A stretch of 64,000 nucleotides of DNA from Mesorhizobium sp. M1B.F.Ca.ET.045.04.1.1 (GCF_003952465.1 NZ_CP034448.1:4937001-5001000), one strand, 5' to 3'. Shown: positions 1-7,896, counted from the stretch's first letter. Notes: generated by a model from the letters alone, not told the origin. Numbers and translations: made by a program.

Positions 1-1
1 C

Positions 2-502
2 GCCATCACCGAGGCGCTCTACGCACAAATCGTGGCGGCGGCGCGGCAAACCGTGTTTTATTCCGACTGGAATGTGCCGGATACGCCGCTCGGCCGCTTC
101 GAGATGCTGGCGCTGCATATGTTCCTGTTCCAGCACCGGCTGCGCGGGGAGGGCGGTGCGGCAACTGAGATCGGGCAGGTGCTGATCGACGAGTTCTTCC
201 TCGATGTCGACCATTCGCTGAGGGAACTCGGCATCAGCGACGTCGGCGTGCCGAAGCGCATGAAGAAGCTGGCAAAGATGTTTTATGGCCGCACCGCGGC
301 TTATGACGACGCCTTGCGGGACGACGACCGCGCCGCCCTTAGCATGGCACTTGCCCGTAACGTCAGGCCCGATGCCGGCGAGTGGATCGAGGCGCCGCTG
401 CTGGCGGGCTATGTTTCCTCAGCGTCCCGGCAGCTTGCCGCGCAGCCGACCGAATCGATCGCGGCCGGCACCGTGGCGTTTCCGGTCGCCGGAGCCGTGT
501 GA
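2..502 (+). CDS. Ubiquinol-cytochrome c chaperone family protein, 5' partial
   Basis: The reading frame is open from the first bases and its start lies outside the window; 166 codons are visible. The sequence matches the CBP3/ubiquinol-cytochrome c chaperone family, which assists assembly of the cytochrome bc1 complex at the inner membrane. Family-like stretches are F-E-M-L-A-L-H-M-F near the visible N-terminus, the F-L-D-V-D-H-S-L-R-E-L-G segment and the V-P-K-R-M-K-K-L-A segment with the following Y-G-R. It is followed after 11 bases by the DUF177 gene, an arrangement common in Rhizobiales, and the two probably share a transcript. The GTG at 32 is only an internal codon. Function is inferred from family resemblance; no catalytic residues are expected. 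Confidence 0.8.
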   Translation, partial: AITEALYAQIVAAARQTVFYSDWNVPDTPLGRFEMLALHMFLFQHRLRGEGGAATEIGQVLIDEFFLDVDHSLRELGISDVGVPKRMKKLAKMFYGRTAAYDDALRDDDRAALSMALARNVRPDAGEWIEAPLLAGYVSSASRQLAAQPTESIAAGTVAFPVAGAV

Positions 503-513
503 AGGAGGCGAGA

Positions 514-1062
514 ATGAAACACGCCGAACCGCAGAGCCCCGTATCTTTCGTCGCCAACGTCGCCCGCCTGCCGCAAAAGGGCCTGCCGGTTGTGATCGCG
601 GCCGACGAACGCCAGCGCGCGGCCCTTGCCGCCGAATACGACCTGCTGTCGGTCGAGAGCTACCGCGCCGAACTCCTGGTGGCGTCCTGGAAACGCAACG
701 GCGTCAAGGTCAGCGGTCGCGTCGAAGCCGACATCACCCAGGCCTGCATCGTCACCCTCGATCCGGTCGCGGCCCATATCGACGAGCCCGTCGAGGCGCT
801 GTTCTTGCCGGAGCAGTCGAAGCTCGGGCGCGAAGGGTTCGAAAGCGGCGGCGAGATCGTTCTCGATGCCGACGGACCGGACAGTCCCGAAACTTTTTCC
901 GGCGACACCATCGATGTCGGTGCGCTCGCCGAGCAATTTTTCGGCCTGGCGATCGATCCTTATCCGCGCAAGCCCGGAGCCTCGCTCGATGCCGAGGGCG
1001 ACGATCAGCCTGAGGAAAGCGAATTCCAGAAAAAGCTGCGTTCGCTGCTCGGAAAATCCTGA
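514..1062 (+). CDS. DUF177 / YceD family protein
   Basis: A 182-residue protein of the DUF177/YceD family, whose E. coli member is linked to 23S rRNA accumulation; the biochemical role is unsettled. The start at ATG 514 is chosen because a GAAGGAGG ribosome site lies a few bases upstream, while the longer in-frame extension overlaps the previous gene in another frame. A single cysteine near residue 78 (Q-A-C-I-V-T-L) and an acidic C-terminal half with L-A-I-D-P-Y-P match the family pattern, although the usual second cysteine is absent. In many bacteria yceD sits beside rpmF and plsX; here it precedes plsX by 130 bases, which supports the assignment. Confidence 0.8.
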   Translation: MKHAEPQSPVSFVANVARLPQKGLPVVIAADERQRAALAAEYDLLSVESYRAELLVASWKRNGVKVSGRVEADITQACIVTLDPVAAHIDEPVEALFLPEQSKLGREGFESGGEIVLDADGPDSPETFSGDTIDVGALAEQFFGLAIDPYPRKPGASLDAEGDDQPEESEFQKKLRSLLGKS

Positions 1063-1192
1063 AGGCGGCTGGGATTTTGGAAAAGTTGGTTGTGCGGCTG
1101 CCCAAAACCGCTATTTTCGCCGGACCTTCGCGAGCCCCCTTACCTCGGCAGGCGCACGCCGCCAGCCAGGCAAACCGTGAGAAAAACACCGC

Positions 1193-2263
1193 GTGATCAG
1201 GATTTCCATCGATGCCATGGGCGGCGATCACGGACCAGGCGTCGTCATCCCGGCGCTGATGACGGTCGCCATCCGCCGCCCTGACATCCGCTTCGTCATC
1301 TATGGCCGCGAGGACGCTGTGCGTCCCGAACTGGCCAAGTTTCCCAAACTGGCCGAGGTCAGCGAGTTCGTCCATTGCGAGATCGCGGTCCGGATGGACG
1401 ACAAACCGAGCCAGGCGCTGCGCCACGGCCGCTGGAAGTCGTCGATGTGGAAGGCGGTCGAGGCGGTGAAGAACGGCGCCGCGCAGGCCTGCATCTCGGC
1501 CGGCAACACCGGCGCGCTGATGGCGATGTCGAAATTCTGCCTGCGCACCATGGCCACCATCGACCGCCCGGCGATCGCAGCGCTTTGGCCGACGACCCGC
1601 GGCGAGAGCGTGGTGCTCGACGTCGGCGCGACCATCGGCGCGGATGCGCATCAGCTCGTCGATTTCGCCATCCTCGGCACCGGCATGGCGCGTTCGGTGT
1701 TCGGCATCGAGCGGCCGAGCGTCGGCCTGCTCAATGTCGGCGTCGAGGAGATCAAGGGCCAGGAAGAGGTCAAGGACGCCGGGCGCATGCTGCGCGAGGC
1801 CAACATGGCCTCGATGAACTATCGCGGCTTCGTCGAGGGCGACGACATCGGCAAGGGCACGGTCGATGTGGTCGTCACCGAAGGCTTTGCCGGCAACATC
1901 GCGCTCAAGACCGCCGAGGGCACGGCAAAGCAGATCGCCGGCTATTTGCGCGCCGCCATGAGCCGCACGCTGATGGCCAAGATCGGTTATGTCTTCGCCA
2001 AGGGCGCTTTCGACCGGCTGCGCGAGAAGATGGATGTCGGCCGCTCCAATGGCGGCGTCTTCCTGGGCTTGAACGGCATCGTCGTGAAGAGCCACGGCGG
2101 CGCCGATTCGGACGGCTTCGCGGCGGCGATCGAGCTCGGCTACGACATGGTGCGCAACAATCTGCTTGACCGGATCGAGGCCGATCTCGATCTGTTCCAT
2201 GCGCGCAACCCGAATGCCCAGGCAAACAGGAAATCCGGCGTCGCCGTCGACGCCGAGGAATAG
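1193..2263 (+). CDS. plsX: Phosphate acyltransferase PlsX
   Basis: PlsX makes acyl-phosphate from acyl-ACP and orthophosphate at the cytoplasmic face of the membrane, feeding PlsY for phospholipid synthesis. The 356-residue length is normal. Visible family motifs are I-D-A-M-G-G-D-H-G-P at the N-terminus, S-A-G-N-T-G-A near residue 102, and the glycine-rich segment G-R-S-N-G-G-V-F-L-G-L near 283. The start is a GTG directly before I-R-I-S-I-D-A; no better start fits. fabH begins nine bases after the stop, so the two genes are probably cotranscribed, the classic plsX-fabH pair linking initiation of fatty acid and phospholipid synthesis. Confidence 0.95.
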   Translation: MIRISIDAMGGDHGPGVVIPALMTVAIRRPDIRFVIYGREDAVRPELAKFPKLAEVSEFVHCEIAVRMDDKPSQALRHGRWKSSMWKAVEAVKNGAAQACISAGNTGALMAMSKFCLRTMATIDRPAIAALWPTTRGESVVLDVGATIGADAHQLVDFAILGTGMARSVFGIERPSVGLLNVGVEEIKGQEEVKDAGRMLREANMASMNYRGFVEGDDIGKGTVDVVVTEGFAGNIALKTAEGTAKQIAGYLRAAMSRTLMAKIGYVFAKGAFDRLREKMDVGRSNGGVFLGLNGIVVKSHGGADSDGFAAAIELGYDMVRNNLLDRIEADLDLFHARNPNAQANRKSGVAVDAEE

Positions 2264-2272
2264 GAACGAACC

Positions 2273-3244
2273 TTGATCAGATCAATCGTGCGCGGCAACG
2301 GTGCCGCGCTGCCCCGCCGCATCATGAAGAATGCCGACTTCGAAGGCATGGTCGAGACCTCCGACGAGTGGATCGTGCAGCGCACCGGCATTCGCCAGCG
2401 CCACGTCGCTGCCGATGACGAGACGACGGCCTCGCTGGGCGAGGCCGCGGGGCGCGCCGCGCTCGACAGCGCCGGTCTGACGCCTGCCGACATCGACCTG
2501 ATCGTGCTGGCGACGTCGACGCCCAACAACACGTTTCCCGCGACCGCGGTGGATATCCAGAACCGGCTCGGCATGCATCATGGCTTTGCCTTCGACATGC
2601 AGGCCGTGTGTTCCGGCTTCGTCTACGCGGTTGCGACCGCCGACCTCTATATCCGCGGCGGCCTGGCAAAGCGCGTGCTGGTGATCGGCTCGGAAACCTT
2701 CTCGCGCATCCTCGACTGGAGCGACCGCTCGACTTGCGTGCTTTTCGGTGACGGCGCCGGGGCCGTTGTGCTCGAAGCAGCGCAGGGGACGGGCGGCATC
2801 GCCGATCGCGGCGTGCTGGCGGCCAGCTTGCGCTCGGATGGCGTCCACAAGGAGAAGCTCTTCGTCGACGGCGGCCCATCGACGACGGGCACGGTCGGCC
2901 ATCTCAAGATGGAAGGCCGTGAGGTGTTCAAGCACGCGGTCGGCATGATCACCGACGTCATCGAGGCAACCTTTGCGCAGGCTGGCATCACGGCGCAAGA
3001 CCTCGACTGGTTCGTGCCGCATCAGGCCAATAAACGGATTATTGACGCTTCCGCCAAGAAGCTCGGGATTGCCGAACAGAAAGTGGTGGTCACCGTCGAT
3101 TTGCACGGTAACACCTCGGCTGCCTCCGTGCCGCTCGCTTTGTCGGTGGCCGTCGCCGATGGCCGCATCAAGAAGGGCGACCTGGTTCTGCTCGAGGCGA
3201 TGGGCGGAGGTTTCACCTGGGGCGCGGTGTTGCTCCGCTGGTAA
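2273..3244 (+). CDS. fabH: 3-oxoacyl-ACP synthase III
   Basis: FabH condenses acetyl-CoA with malonyl-ACP to start type II fatty acid synthesis. The 323-residue protein carries the thiolase-fold triad: cysteine 113 in A-V-C-S-G-F, histidine 250 in V-P-H-Q-A-N, and asparagine 280 in H-G-N-T-S-A. The start is TTG at 2273, nine bases after plsX ends, and the protein then begins I-R-S-I-V-R-G-N-G as FabH proteins do. It is followed by ihfA, as in many Rhizobiales. Malonyl-CoA for this step is supplied by the carboxylase whose accB and accC subunits lie near 49 kb in the same window. Confidence 0.96.
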   Translation: MIRSIVRGNGAALPRRIMKNADFEGMVETSDEWIVQRTGIRQRHVAADDETTASLGEAAGRAALDSAGLTPADIDLIVLATSTPNNTFPATAVDIQNRLGMHHGFAFDMQAVCSGFVYAVATADLYIRGGLAKRVLVIGSETFSRILDWSDRSTCVLFGDGAGAVVLEAAQGTGGIADRGVLAASLRSDGVHKEKLFVDGGPSTTGTVGHLKMEGREVFKHAVGMITDVIEATFAQAGITAQDLDWFVPHQANKRIIDASAKKLGIAEQKVVVTVDLHGNTSAASVPLALSVAVADGRIKKGDLVLLEAMGGGFTWGAVLLRW

Positions 3245-3267
3245 GTGCCGAACGCGCGGGTTCGGTC

Positions 3268-3296
3268 CTTGACCTTGCCGGATCAATTACTTAGGC
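3268..3296 (+). promoter_or_regulatory. Possible sigma-70 type promoter for ihfA
   Basis: A CTTGAC box at 3268-3273 resembles the alphaproteobacterial -35 element and is followed after 17 bases by TTAGGC, a weak -10 match. It lies just after fabH and about 40 bases before the ihfA start. The match is partial, so this is only a suggestion that ihfA can be transcribed separately from plsX-fabH. Confidence 0.25.
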
Positions 3297-3334
3297 TCTG
3301 CCGCTGGCTGTATCGATTTACGTTTTTTGAGCTG

Positions 3335-3670
3335 ATGGGACGGTTGCATGGGGGAAAGACACTTACGCGTGCCGACCTTGCCGAAGCCGTTTATCGCAAG
3401 GTTGGTTTGTCGCGAACTGAATCGGCCGAGCTCGTCGAGGCCGTGCTGGATGAAATTTGCGAGGCCATCGTTCGCGGTGAAACGGTGAAGCTGTCGTCCT
3501 TCGCAACCTTCCATGTCCGCTCCAAGAATGAGCGCATCGGTCGCAATCCGAAGACCGGCGAGGAAGTGCCGATCCTGCCGCGCCGGGTGATGACCTTCAA
3601 GTCGTCGAACGTGCTGAAGAACCGCATCCTGCGCTCGCACCAGAACAGCAAGGCCAAGGGCGGCAAATAG
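3335..3670 (+). CDS. ihfA: Integration host factor subunit alpha
   Basis: IHF-alpha pairs with IHF-beta to bend DNA at promoters, origins and recombination sites. The 111-residue protein shows the HU/IHF fold throughout: K-T-L-T-R-A-D-L-A-E-A-V-Y near the N-terminus, G-E-T-V-K-L-S-S-F-A-T-F in the middle, and the DNA-binding arm G-R-N-P-K-T-G-E-E-V-P-I. The C-terminal tail is basic. ATG at 3335 gives the usual length; TTG at 3344 is an alternative, and the longer upstream extension to 3245 does not look like IHF. It lies between fabH and a MerR gene, a conserved rhizobial order. Confidence 0.93.
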   Translation: MGRLHGGKTLTRADLAEAVYRKVGLSRTESAELVEAVLDEICEAIVRGETVKLSSFATFHVRSKNERIGRNPKTGEEVPILPRRVMTFKSSNVLKNRILRSHQNSKAKGGK

Positions 3671-3750
3671 CGCACCGGCAAATACGGTTGAAAAACCGCC
3701 GTCAGCTTTGACGCCGGGCTTGAATATTGTTTCATAAATCGCTGAAATAA

Positions 3751-3777
3751 GACCCGATTCGGCATAAATGCCGGGTC
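3751..3777 (+). terminator. Hairpin between ihfA and merR
   Basis: An inverted repeat with GACCC/GGGTC outer and CGGCAT/ATGCCG inner arms around a two-base loop. It follows ihfA by 80 bases and precedes the MerR start by 25. There is no T-run after it, so it could equally be part of the leader of the MerR gene. Confidence 0.4.
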
Positions 3778-3801
3778 GTCGTCCAGCGTGAGGATTCGTC
3801 C

Positions 3802-4341
3802 ATGGACAAGAGCCCCGATGCCTTCCGCACCATCAGCGAAGTCGCGGAAGATCTTGACCTGCCGCAGCATGTGCTGCGTTTTTGGGAGACGCGCTTCAAC
3901 CAGATCAAGCCGATGAAGCGTGGTGGCGGCCGCCGCTATTACCGGCCGCAGGATGTCGAACTGATCAAGGGCATCCGGCACATGCTCTACGATCAGGGCT
4001 ACACGATCAAGGGCGTGCAGAAGCTGCTGCGCGAGAACGGCAACCATTTCCTGGTCGCCATCGGCAATGGCGACATGGCCGCGGTCGAGGCGATCGCGCA
4101 ACGCCGGCAGGCCGATCAGGTGCCGCTGACCGCGGCCGCCCAGCCGCGCGGCGACGAGGATGCGCTTGTCGGCCAGCCCAAGGTGAAGCCCAGCCGCCGT
4201 TTCTTCGGCCTCGCCAAAAGCGACGACGAAGGTCCCGTGCAGCCGGACTCCTCGAAATTGTCGCGCGACAACCGGGCTTTGCTGCAGGAAGCGCTCTTTG
4301 ACCTCCTGGAGTGCAAACGGCTGCTCGACCAGGTGCGTTGA
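3802..4341 (+). CDS. MerR family transcriptional regulator
   Basis: A 179-residue regulator. Residues 10 to 77 form a MerR-type winged helix-turn-helix: R-T-I-S-E-V-A-E-D-L, then V-L-R-F-W-E-T-R-F, then R-R-Y-Y-R-P-Q-D-V-E-L-I. The rest is low in conserved motifs and lacks the cysteines of metal-sensing MerR proteins, so the signal is unknown. It has the CueR/SoxR-like DNA-binding end without an obvious effector domain. The gene is the conserved downstream neighbour of ihfA in Rhizobiales. A GAGG-type ribosome site lies before ATG 3802. Confidence 0.9.
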   Translation: MDKSPDAFRTISEVAEDLDLPQHVLRFWETRFNQIKPMKRGGGRRYYRPQDVELIKGIRHMLYDQGYTIKGVQKLLRENGNHFLVAIGNGDMAAVEAIAQRRQADQVPLTAAAQPRGDEDALVGQPKVKPSRRFFGLAKSDDEGPVQPDSSKLSRDNRALLQEALFDLLECKRLLDQVR

Positions 4342-4446
4342 GCTTCGGTCGCCGGCCCTGCGACCTGAGCGGTCAGCGTCTCTGAAGGTCGGAACTGCCA
4401 TCGCGCCCACGCGTTAGGCCTTCTCTGCGAAGGAAGGATACCTGGC

Positions 4447-4743
4447 ATGGCGTTGTTTGCGACCGATCGTGATCTGGACAAGCAGTTTGCGGCGCTCTCA
4501 CGGCAGTTCGACGATCTCAGGAAAGCCCTCGCCAAACGCGGCGACGCCTATTACGAGGACGGCCGAGAGGCGGCGTCCGACTATTATTCGCGACTCGCCG
4601 AACGCCTCCATGAGACGCTGCCGGCAATCAGGCGCAGGGGCAGGGCGATCGAGCGCACCGCGCGCGATCATCCGGCCACCGCGGCAGCGGTAGGGTTGGT
4701 TGTGGTCGGGCTGCTTGCCAGCCTTCTCGTCAGCCGGCGCTGA
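4447..4743 (+). CDS. Small membrane-anchored protein, DUF883/ElaB-like
   Basis: A 98-residue protein with a charged, probably helical or coiled-coil N-terminal part (residues 5 to 70) and one C-terminal membrane segment at about 77 to 94, ending in R-R. This is the layout of DUF883/ElaB-YqjD proteins, tail-anchored inner-membrane proteins that in E. coli associate with ribosomes in stationary phase. The resemblance is architectural; the exact family is not certain. An AAGGAAGGA ribosome site precedes ATG 4447. It stands alone between MerR and a convergent gene. Confidence 0.75.
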   Translation: MALFATDRDLDKQFAALSRQFDDLRKALAKRGDAYYEDGREAASDYYSRLAERLHETLPAIRRRGRAIERTARDHPATAAAVGLVVVGLLASLLVSRR

Positions 4744-4765
4744 CTTTCACCCGACTGCGAAATAG

Positions 4766-4796
4766 AAATGGCGGCCGTTCGCGACGACCGCCATTT
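4766..4796. terminator. Hairpin between two convergent genes
   Basis: Nine-base arms AAATGGCGG and CCGCCATTT flank a 13-base loop, placed between the ends of the DUF883-like gene (plus) and the small exported protein gene (minus). On the minus strand the stem is followed by CTATTTCG, a weak U-tract. It is probably a shared terminator. Confidence 0.5.
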
Positions 4797-4805
4797 CCGC
4801 GCCAC

Positions 4806-4870
4806 GAGAGCGGTTTCCCGTCCGGAATTGCATCTAAGCAAAGAGATACAGCCCATCCGCATTTCATCGA
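4806..4870. repeat. Partial rhizobial palindromic element
   Basis: Contains GCGGTTTCCCGTCCGGAATTGC, of which the run GTCCGGAATTGC is identical to the right half of the palindrome at 46333-46376, followed by the AAGCAAAGAGATA tail often seen after such elements in rhizobia. Only half of the palindrome is evident, so this looks like a decayed copy. Confidence 0.45.
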
Positions 4871-4893
4871 GGTGGAACAGGCTCCAGCCTCGA

Positions 4894-5154
4894 TCAGTTG
4901 GCGAGCTTGAGCCGGGTCTTCGGGTCGACCTTCATGACCTGGCTGCACTTGCCGTAGACGGTGCCGTTCTTGTCGGTGGCGTCGGTGTAGGTGCCCTTGC
5001 AGTCGAGCTGCAGCACCAGACAGGAGCCCGAGCCCTTGCAGACCGCGCCGCCGTCGCCCGTCGGATGCGTGCCGGCGAAAGCTGGGGCCGAAACCGAGCC
5101 GAAAGCCGAGACGACGAGGGCGGCGGCGAGCGCGACACGCTTGAAGTTGGTCAT
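4894..5154 (-). CDS. Small exported four-cysteine protein, function unknown
   Basis: An 86-residue protein with a clear signal peptide: basic start, hydrophobic core A-L-A-A-A-L-V-V-S-A-F, and an A-F-A cleavage site near residue 27. The mature part of about 59 residues has four cysteines, at positions 39, 45, 52 and 70, likely two disulfides, and a basic C-terminus. I do not recognise a characterised family. It ends near a hairpin shared with the convergent upstream gene and stands alone, like its two small exported neighbours. The ribosome site GGAAGGAAATG at 5155-5165 on the minus strand supports the ATG. Confidence 0.75.
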   Translation of the reverse strand: MTNFKRVALAAALVVSAFGSVSAPAFAGTHPTGDGGAVCKGSGSCLVLQLDCKGTYTDATDKNGTVYGKCSQVMKVDPKTRLKLAN

Positions 5155-5604
5155 TGAGCATTTCCTTCCATTGGTTGTTGGGATCGCCTTCCTGGCATCC
5201 CGGTGGGTTGAGGAGCGCCTTCATGGCGCCCATGACCGCTTGGTGCCGCGTCCAATGGGAAAGGTTCACATCCCATGCGATTTTTTCGCCGGGCAGATGT
5301 GCGCGTTGTTTTGGAAGGTGTCAGACGTCGGATTCGCTTGCAGCCCGGGCTGTGCTTCTGGCCAGCAGCGCCTCGGCGTAGAGGCACCCCGATGCCGCGG
5401 CGCGGCCGTCTGAGATAGGTGGATTGGTAGAGGCGCCGGTGATGCTCGATCGGCAGCATAAACCGCTGCGGACTCAAAGCCAGCCGGTCGCGCATACCGG
5501 TGCGGGCAAGAGGTCGAGATTGCAACGAAGAGGGTCGAACGCGACTGTGCGTTTGATGGGCAGTTGACGCCAAAGCTGGTGGGCTTGGCCTGCAAAGCGG
5601 AAAT
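5155..5604. other. Long intergenic stretch, no gene supported
   Basis: About 450 bases upstream of the four-cysteine protein gene and downstream of the His-rich gene. Open frames exist on both strands but their translations are arginine/proline-rich shadows without family features or convincing ribosome sites. It must hold the promoter of the minus-strand gene at 4894-5154. No repeat or RNA was recognised. Confidence 0.5.
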
Positions 5605-5652
5605 CCGATGGGAAGGCCGCGCCCGGTCAACATAGGCCGGCCTTCCCATCGG
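5605..5652 (-). terminator. Long-armed hairpin after the His-rich gene
   Basis: Perfect 14-base arms, CCGATGGGAAGGCC (5605-5618) and GGCCTTCCCATCGG (5639-5652), around a 20-base loop, 12 bases beyond the stop of the minus-strand His-rich gene. The following minus-strand bases ATTTCCGCTTT form only a weak U-tract. Confidence 0.55.
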
Positions 5653-5664
5653 AGGAGAAAAGGA

Positions 5665-5859
5665 TCAGGCCTTCTTCGCAACGACCTTGTGGTGGTGGCG
5701 ATGATGATGGTGGCGGTGGTGGTGCCGGTGATGATGCTTGCGGTGATGATGGTGATGCTTCTTCATCGGAGCCGCGTCGGCGCTGGTCGTGCCGAGGATC
5801 GGCATCGTGAACGCCAGGGCCAGAGCCAGCCCGAGCGCGGACAGGAGGGACTTCTTCAT
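5665..5859 (-). CDS. Exported polyhistidine peptide
   Basis: A 64-residue product with a textbook signal peptide (M-K-K start, leucine/alanine core, S-A-D-A-A cleavage near residue 30). The predicted mature peptide is about 34 residues, of which 18 are histidine, in five runs of 3 to 5 separated by arginine or lysine, ending V-V-A-K-K-A. Such a composition suggests binding of nickel, zinc, copper or cobalt in the periplasm, or buffering, but that is inference. A ribosome site (AAAGGAAACG) lies a few bases before ATG 5859 and a strong hairpin follows the stop, so the gene looks real rather than an accident of the CAT/CAC-rich tract. It is monocistronic. Confidence 0.75.
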   Translation of the reverse strand: MKKSLLSALGLALALAFTMPILGTTSADAAPMKKHHHHHRKHHHRHHHRHHHHRHHHKVVAKKA

Positions 5860-6099
5860 GACTTCGTTTCCTTTTTACGCGGGCGTTCGGAGATTCACCG
5901 GACCAAATCGGTGACCCAAGCCTCGCGATCGGGACTATCCTCCTGGATTTTTTCGACAATTTTTCCCAACTGTAGATTCTTGTTTCTGGATTGTTTCCGG
6001 CTGAACTCCGACGGCGCCGCGCGTCCGAAGGGACGCGCAGCGGGCGTTGCGGCACCATGATCTTTTGAAACCTGCCGGCCGGTACGCCGGCCTCTTCGC

Positions 6100-6699
6100 T
6101 CACATCGGCGGGGCGATGCCATGATTGCCGACCACAACGCGGCGCGAGACGAGCTTGCCGTTGCTGCCGCGCTCGGCGCTGACGAACACCGTCATGCCCG
6201 GCTTGAGATCCGCCGGCTTGGCGGTCGCGAATTTCACGATCGGCGTCGATTGCGGGATGGCGATCTCTTTCTTCTGGCCATTGCTATAGGTGAGCGTCAC
6301 GGTTCGTCCGTTGATCTCGGTCACGTCGGCGACGGTGCCGTTGGTCATCCGGCTGTTGGGCTGCAAATCCCAATCGCGATCGCCTTCTCCGGTGCCCTTC
6401 AATGCGGCGGGGAAGATCACGACTTCCAGCGCGCCGCTGCCGCCGTCGGCCTTGGATACCGATGCGATGCCGAGGAAATCGCCCTGCTTGATATCGGCGG
6501 CCGACGCCTTGGCGACGCCGGAGATCATCCAGTCGGGAGCAAGGGTGACCGTATCGGTCTTGCCGTCGTGGGCTTTTACCGTCAGCGCCGTTCCGGCGTG
6601 GTCGACCACCGTGCCCCGCACGCGCACGCTCTCGGCCTGCGCGGAAACGGCAAAACCTGAAATCGTGCCGAGCACGATCGCGAATAACTTCAGTTTCAT
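6100..6699 (-). CDS. Exported DUF5666-like protein
   Basis: Starting at M-K-L-K-L-F, 199 residues with a signal peptide ending at A-Q-A-E near residue 22. The mature region holds two similar beta-rich stretches (V-R-G-T-V-V-D-H-A-G-T-A-L-T-V-K, and N-G-T-V-A-D-V-T-E-I-N-G-R-T-V-T-L), typical of DUF5666 OB-like repeats in exported proteins. An ATG six codons upstream (6717) is possible but would put acidic residues before the signal peptide. No enzyme motif is present and the function is unknown. It reads alone, toward the His-rich gene. Confidence 0.75.
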   Translation of the reverse strand: MKLKLFAIVLGTISGFAVSAQAESVRVRGTVVDHAGTALTVKAHDGKTDTVTLAPDWMISGVAKASAADIKQGDFLGIASVSKADGGSGALEVVIFPAALKGTGEGDRDWDLQPNSRMTNGTVADVTEINGRTVTLTYSNGQKKEIAIPQSTPIVKFATAKPADLKPGMTVFVSAERGSNGKLVSRRVVVGNHGIAPPM

Positions 6700-6997
6700 G
6701 GCATCCGATCCTTCCAAAAGGGTTTGACGCCGCCCGCCGTCGACCAGTGACAGAGACTTAACGAACTGGAGCGGGCAAAATGCCGGCGGGTCCGGCCTTC
6801 AGCGCTTCAAAAGAACTTGATTGCGCGTCGCACCATCTTACATGTTGCTAGCCTGAGCCTCGGCCCCCGGGACCGGTTCACGATGGCGTGACGGCCGCAA
6901 CGGTCCCTCTTGGCAAATCAATCGTTAACGGCCATTCTCCCGCCCGTCTCAGGCAACGCCACATTTCATCTGTCTTGTTTCATCCCAAGGAGTTGCC

Positions 6998-7264
6998 ATG
7001 CCCAACACCGCACGAAACGCTGTTTCCAACAACATCATTGCCGCGAACGGCCTCAATCCGCTGAAGGCCGTGCGCGAAACGAGGGGATATACGATCGAGG
7101 AGCTTTCCTTGACCTGCGGCTTGGCCGTGGGCGAGATTGTCGACATCGAGGACGGCAAGGACGCCGATCCCGCCAAGCTCAGGCGTATCGCTTCCGCACT
7201 CCAGGTGCCGGAAGAGGAATTGATCATGGTGCCGACCGAAGAGAATCGGCCCACACAGCAATAG
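6998..7264 (+). CDS. Small XRE-type helix-turn-helix protein
   Basis: An 88-residue protein whose residues 20 to 75 resemble a Cro/C1 helix-turn-helix: L-K-A-V-R-E-T-R-G-Y-T-I-E-E-L-S followed by C-G-L-A-V-G-E-I-V-D-I-E-D-G and A-K-L-R-R-I-A-S-A-L. It is likely a small DNA-binding regulator with no effector domain. An AAGGAG site sits just before ATG 6998 and a strong terminator follows 26 bases after the stop, so it forms a one-gene unit. Partner and target are unknown, and no toxin gene adjoins it. Confidence 0.8.
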   Translation: MPNTARNAVSNNIIAANGLNPLKAVRETRGYTIEELSLTCGLAVGEIVDIEDGKDADPAKLRRIASALQVPEEELIMVPTEENRPTQQ

Positions 7265-7289
7265 AGACGCAAGAAGCGTCCGCATGAAG

Positions 7290-7325
7290 AGCCCGCCACG
7301 GCTTCGCCTTGGCGGGCTTTTTTTC
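7290..7325 (+). terminator. Rho-independent terminator after the HTH gene
   Basis: Stem AGCCCGCCA/TGGCGGGCT with an 11-base loop followed by a run of seven T. A clear intrinsic terminator for the HTH gene ending at 7264. Confidence 0.88.
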
Positions 7326-7437
7326 GCCTTCGACGCATGGTTCCTGGCTCTTGCCAAAAGCCGTGGCGCCATGTGCCAATCCCGGCCGGTGCCGCGATTC
7401 GACGGCACCAGCTAATACGTCTGACGAGGTTTCGCTC

Positions 7438-7896
7438 ATGAGCCTGGAATCGGTCCGCGCCTTCTTTGCCGAATATGCGCCCGACATCGAGGTTCTGGTC
7501 ACCGACGCGAGCTCTGCGACCGTGGCGCTGGCGGCGGAGGCTCATGGCGTGATGCCCGCGCAGATCGCCAAGACCATCTGCCTGCGCGTCGGCGATGAAA
7601 CCATGCTGGTCGTGACCAGCGGCACCGCCAGGCTCGACAACCGCAAGTGCAAGGACAGGCTCGGCGGCAAGCCGCGCATGCTCGACGGGGAGCAGGTGCT
7701 TGCCGCGACCAGCCATCCGCCCGGCGGCGTCTGCCCCTTCGGCCTGCCGGCGCCGCTGCCGGTCTATTGCGACGTGACGCTGAGAGCGTTCGATGAGGTT
7801 GTTCCCGCCGCCGGCGCCACCAACGCCGCCGTGCGCATCGCGCCGCAACGAATGGCCGATCTGGTCGGTGCCGTATGGGTCGATGTCTGCCAGTAG
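7438..7896 (+). CDS. YbaK/EbsC family aminoacyl-tRNA deacylase
   Basis: A 152-residue YbaK-fold protein. These proteins hydrolyse misacylated tRNA such as Cys- or Ala-tRNA(Pro) in trans. Supporting features are the conserved lysine 45 in Q-I-A-K-T-I, the segment S-G-T-A-R-L-D, and G-G-V-C-P-F-G at about 96 to 102 with the following P-L-P-V-Y. The substrate cannot be set from sequence alone; the form resembles the short YbaK proteins of rhizobia. ATG 7438 is used because M-S-L-E-S-V-R is a normal family start. It reads alone downstream of the HTH terminator. Confidence 0.85.
   Translation: MSLESVRAFFAEYAPDIEVLVTDASSATVALAAEAHGVMPAQIAKTICLRVGDETMLVVTSGTARLDNRKCKDRLGGKPRMLDGEQVLAATSHPPGGVCPFGLPAPLPVYCDVTLRAFDEVVPAAGATNAAVRIAPQRMADLVGAVWVDVCQ

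Noticed and set aside
752..2200. Minus-strand open frame of 482 codons opposite plsX
   Set aside because: Antisense shadow of plsX; composition is typical of reversed high-GC coding sequence.
5151..5681. Minus-strand open frame of 176 codons
   Set aside because: Arginine/proline-rich, overlaps the His-rich gene's hairpin, no ribosome site and no recognisable motif.
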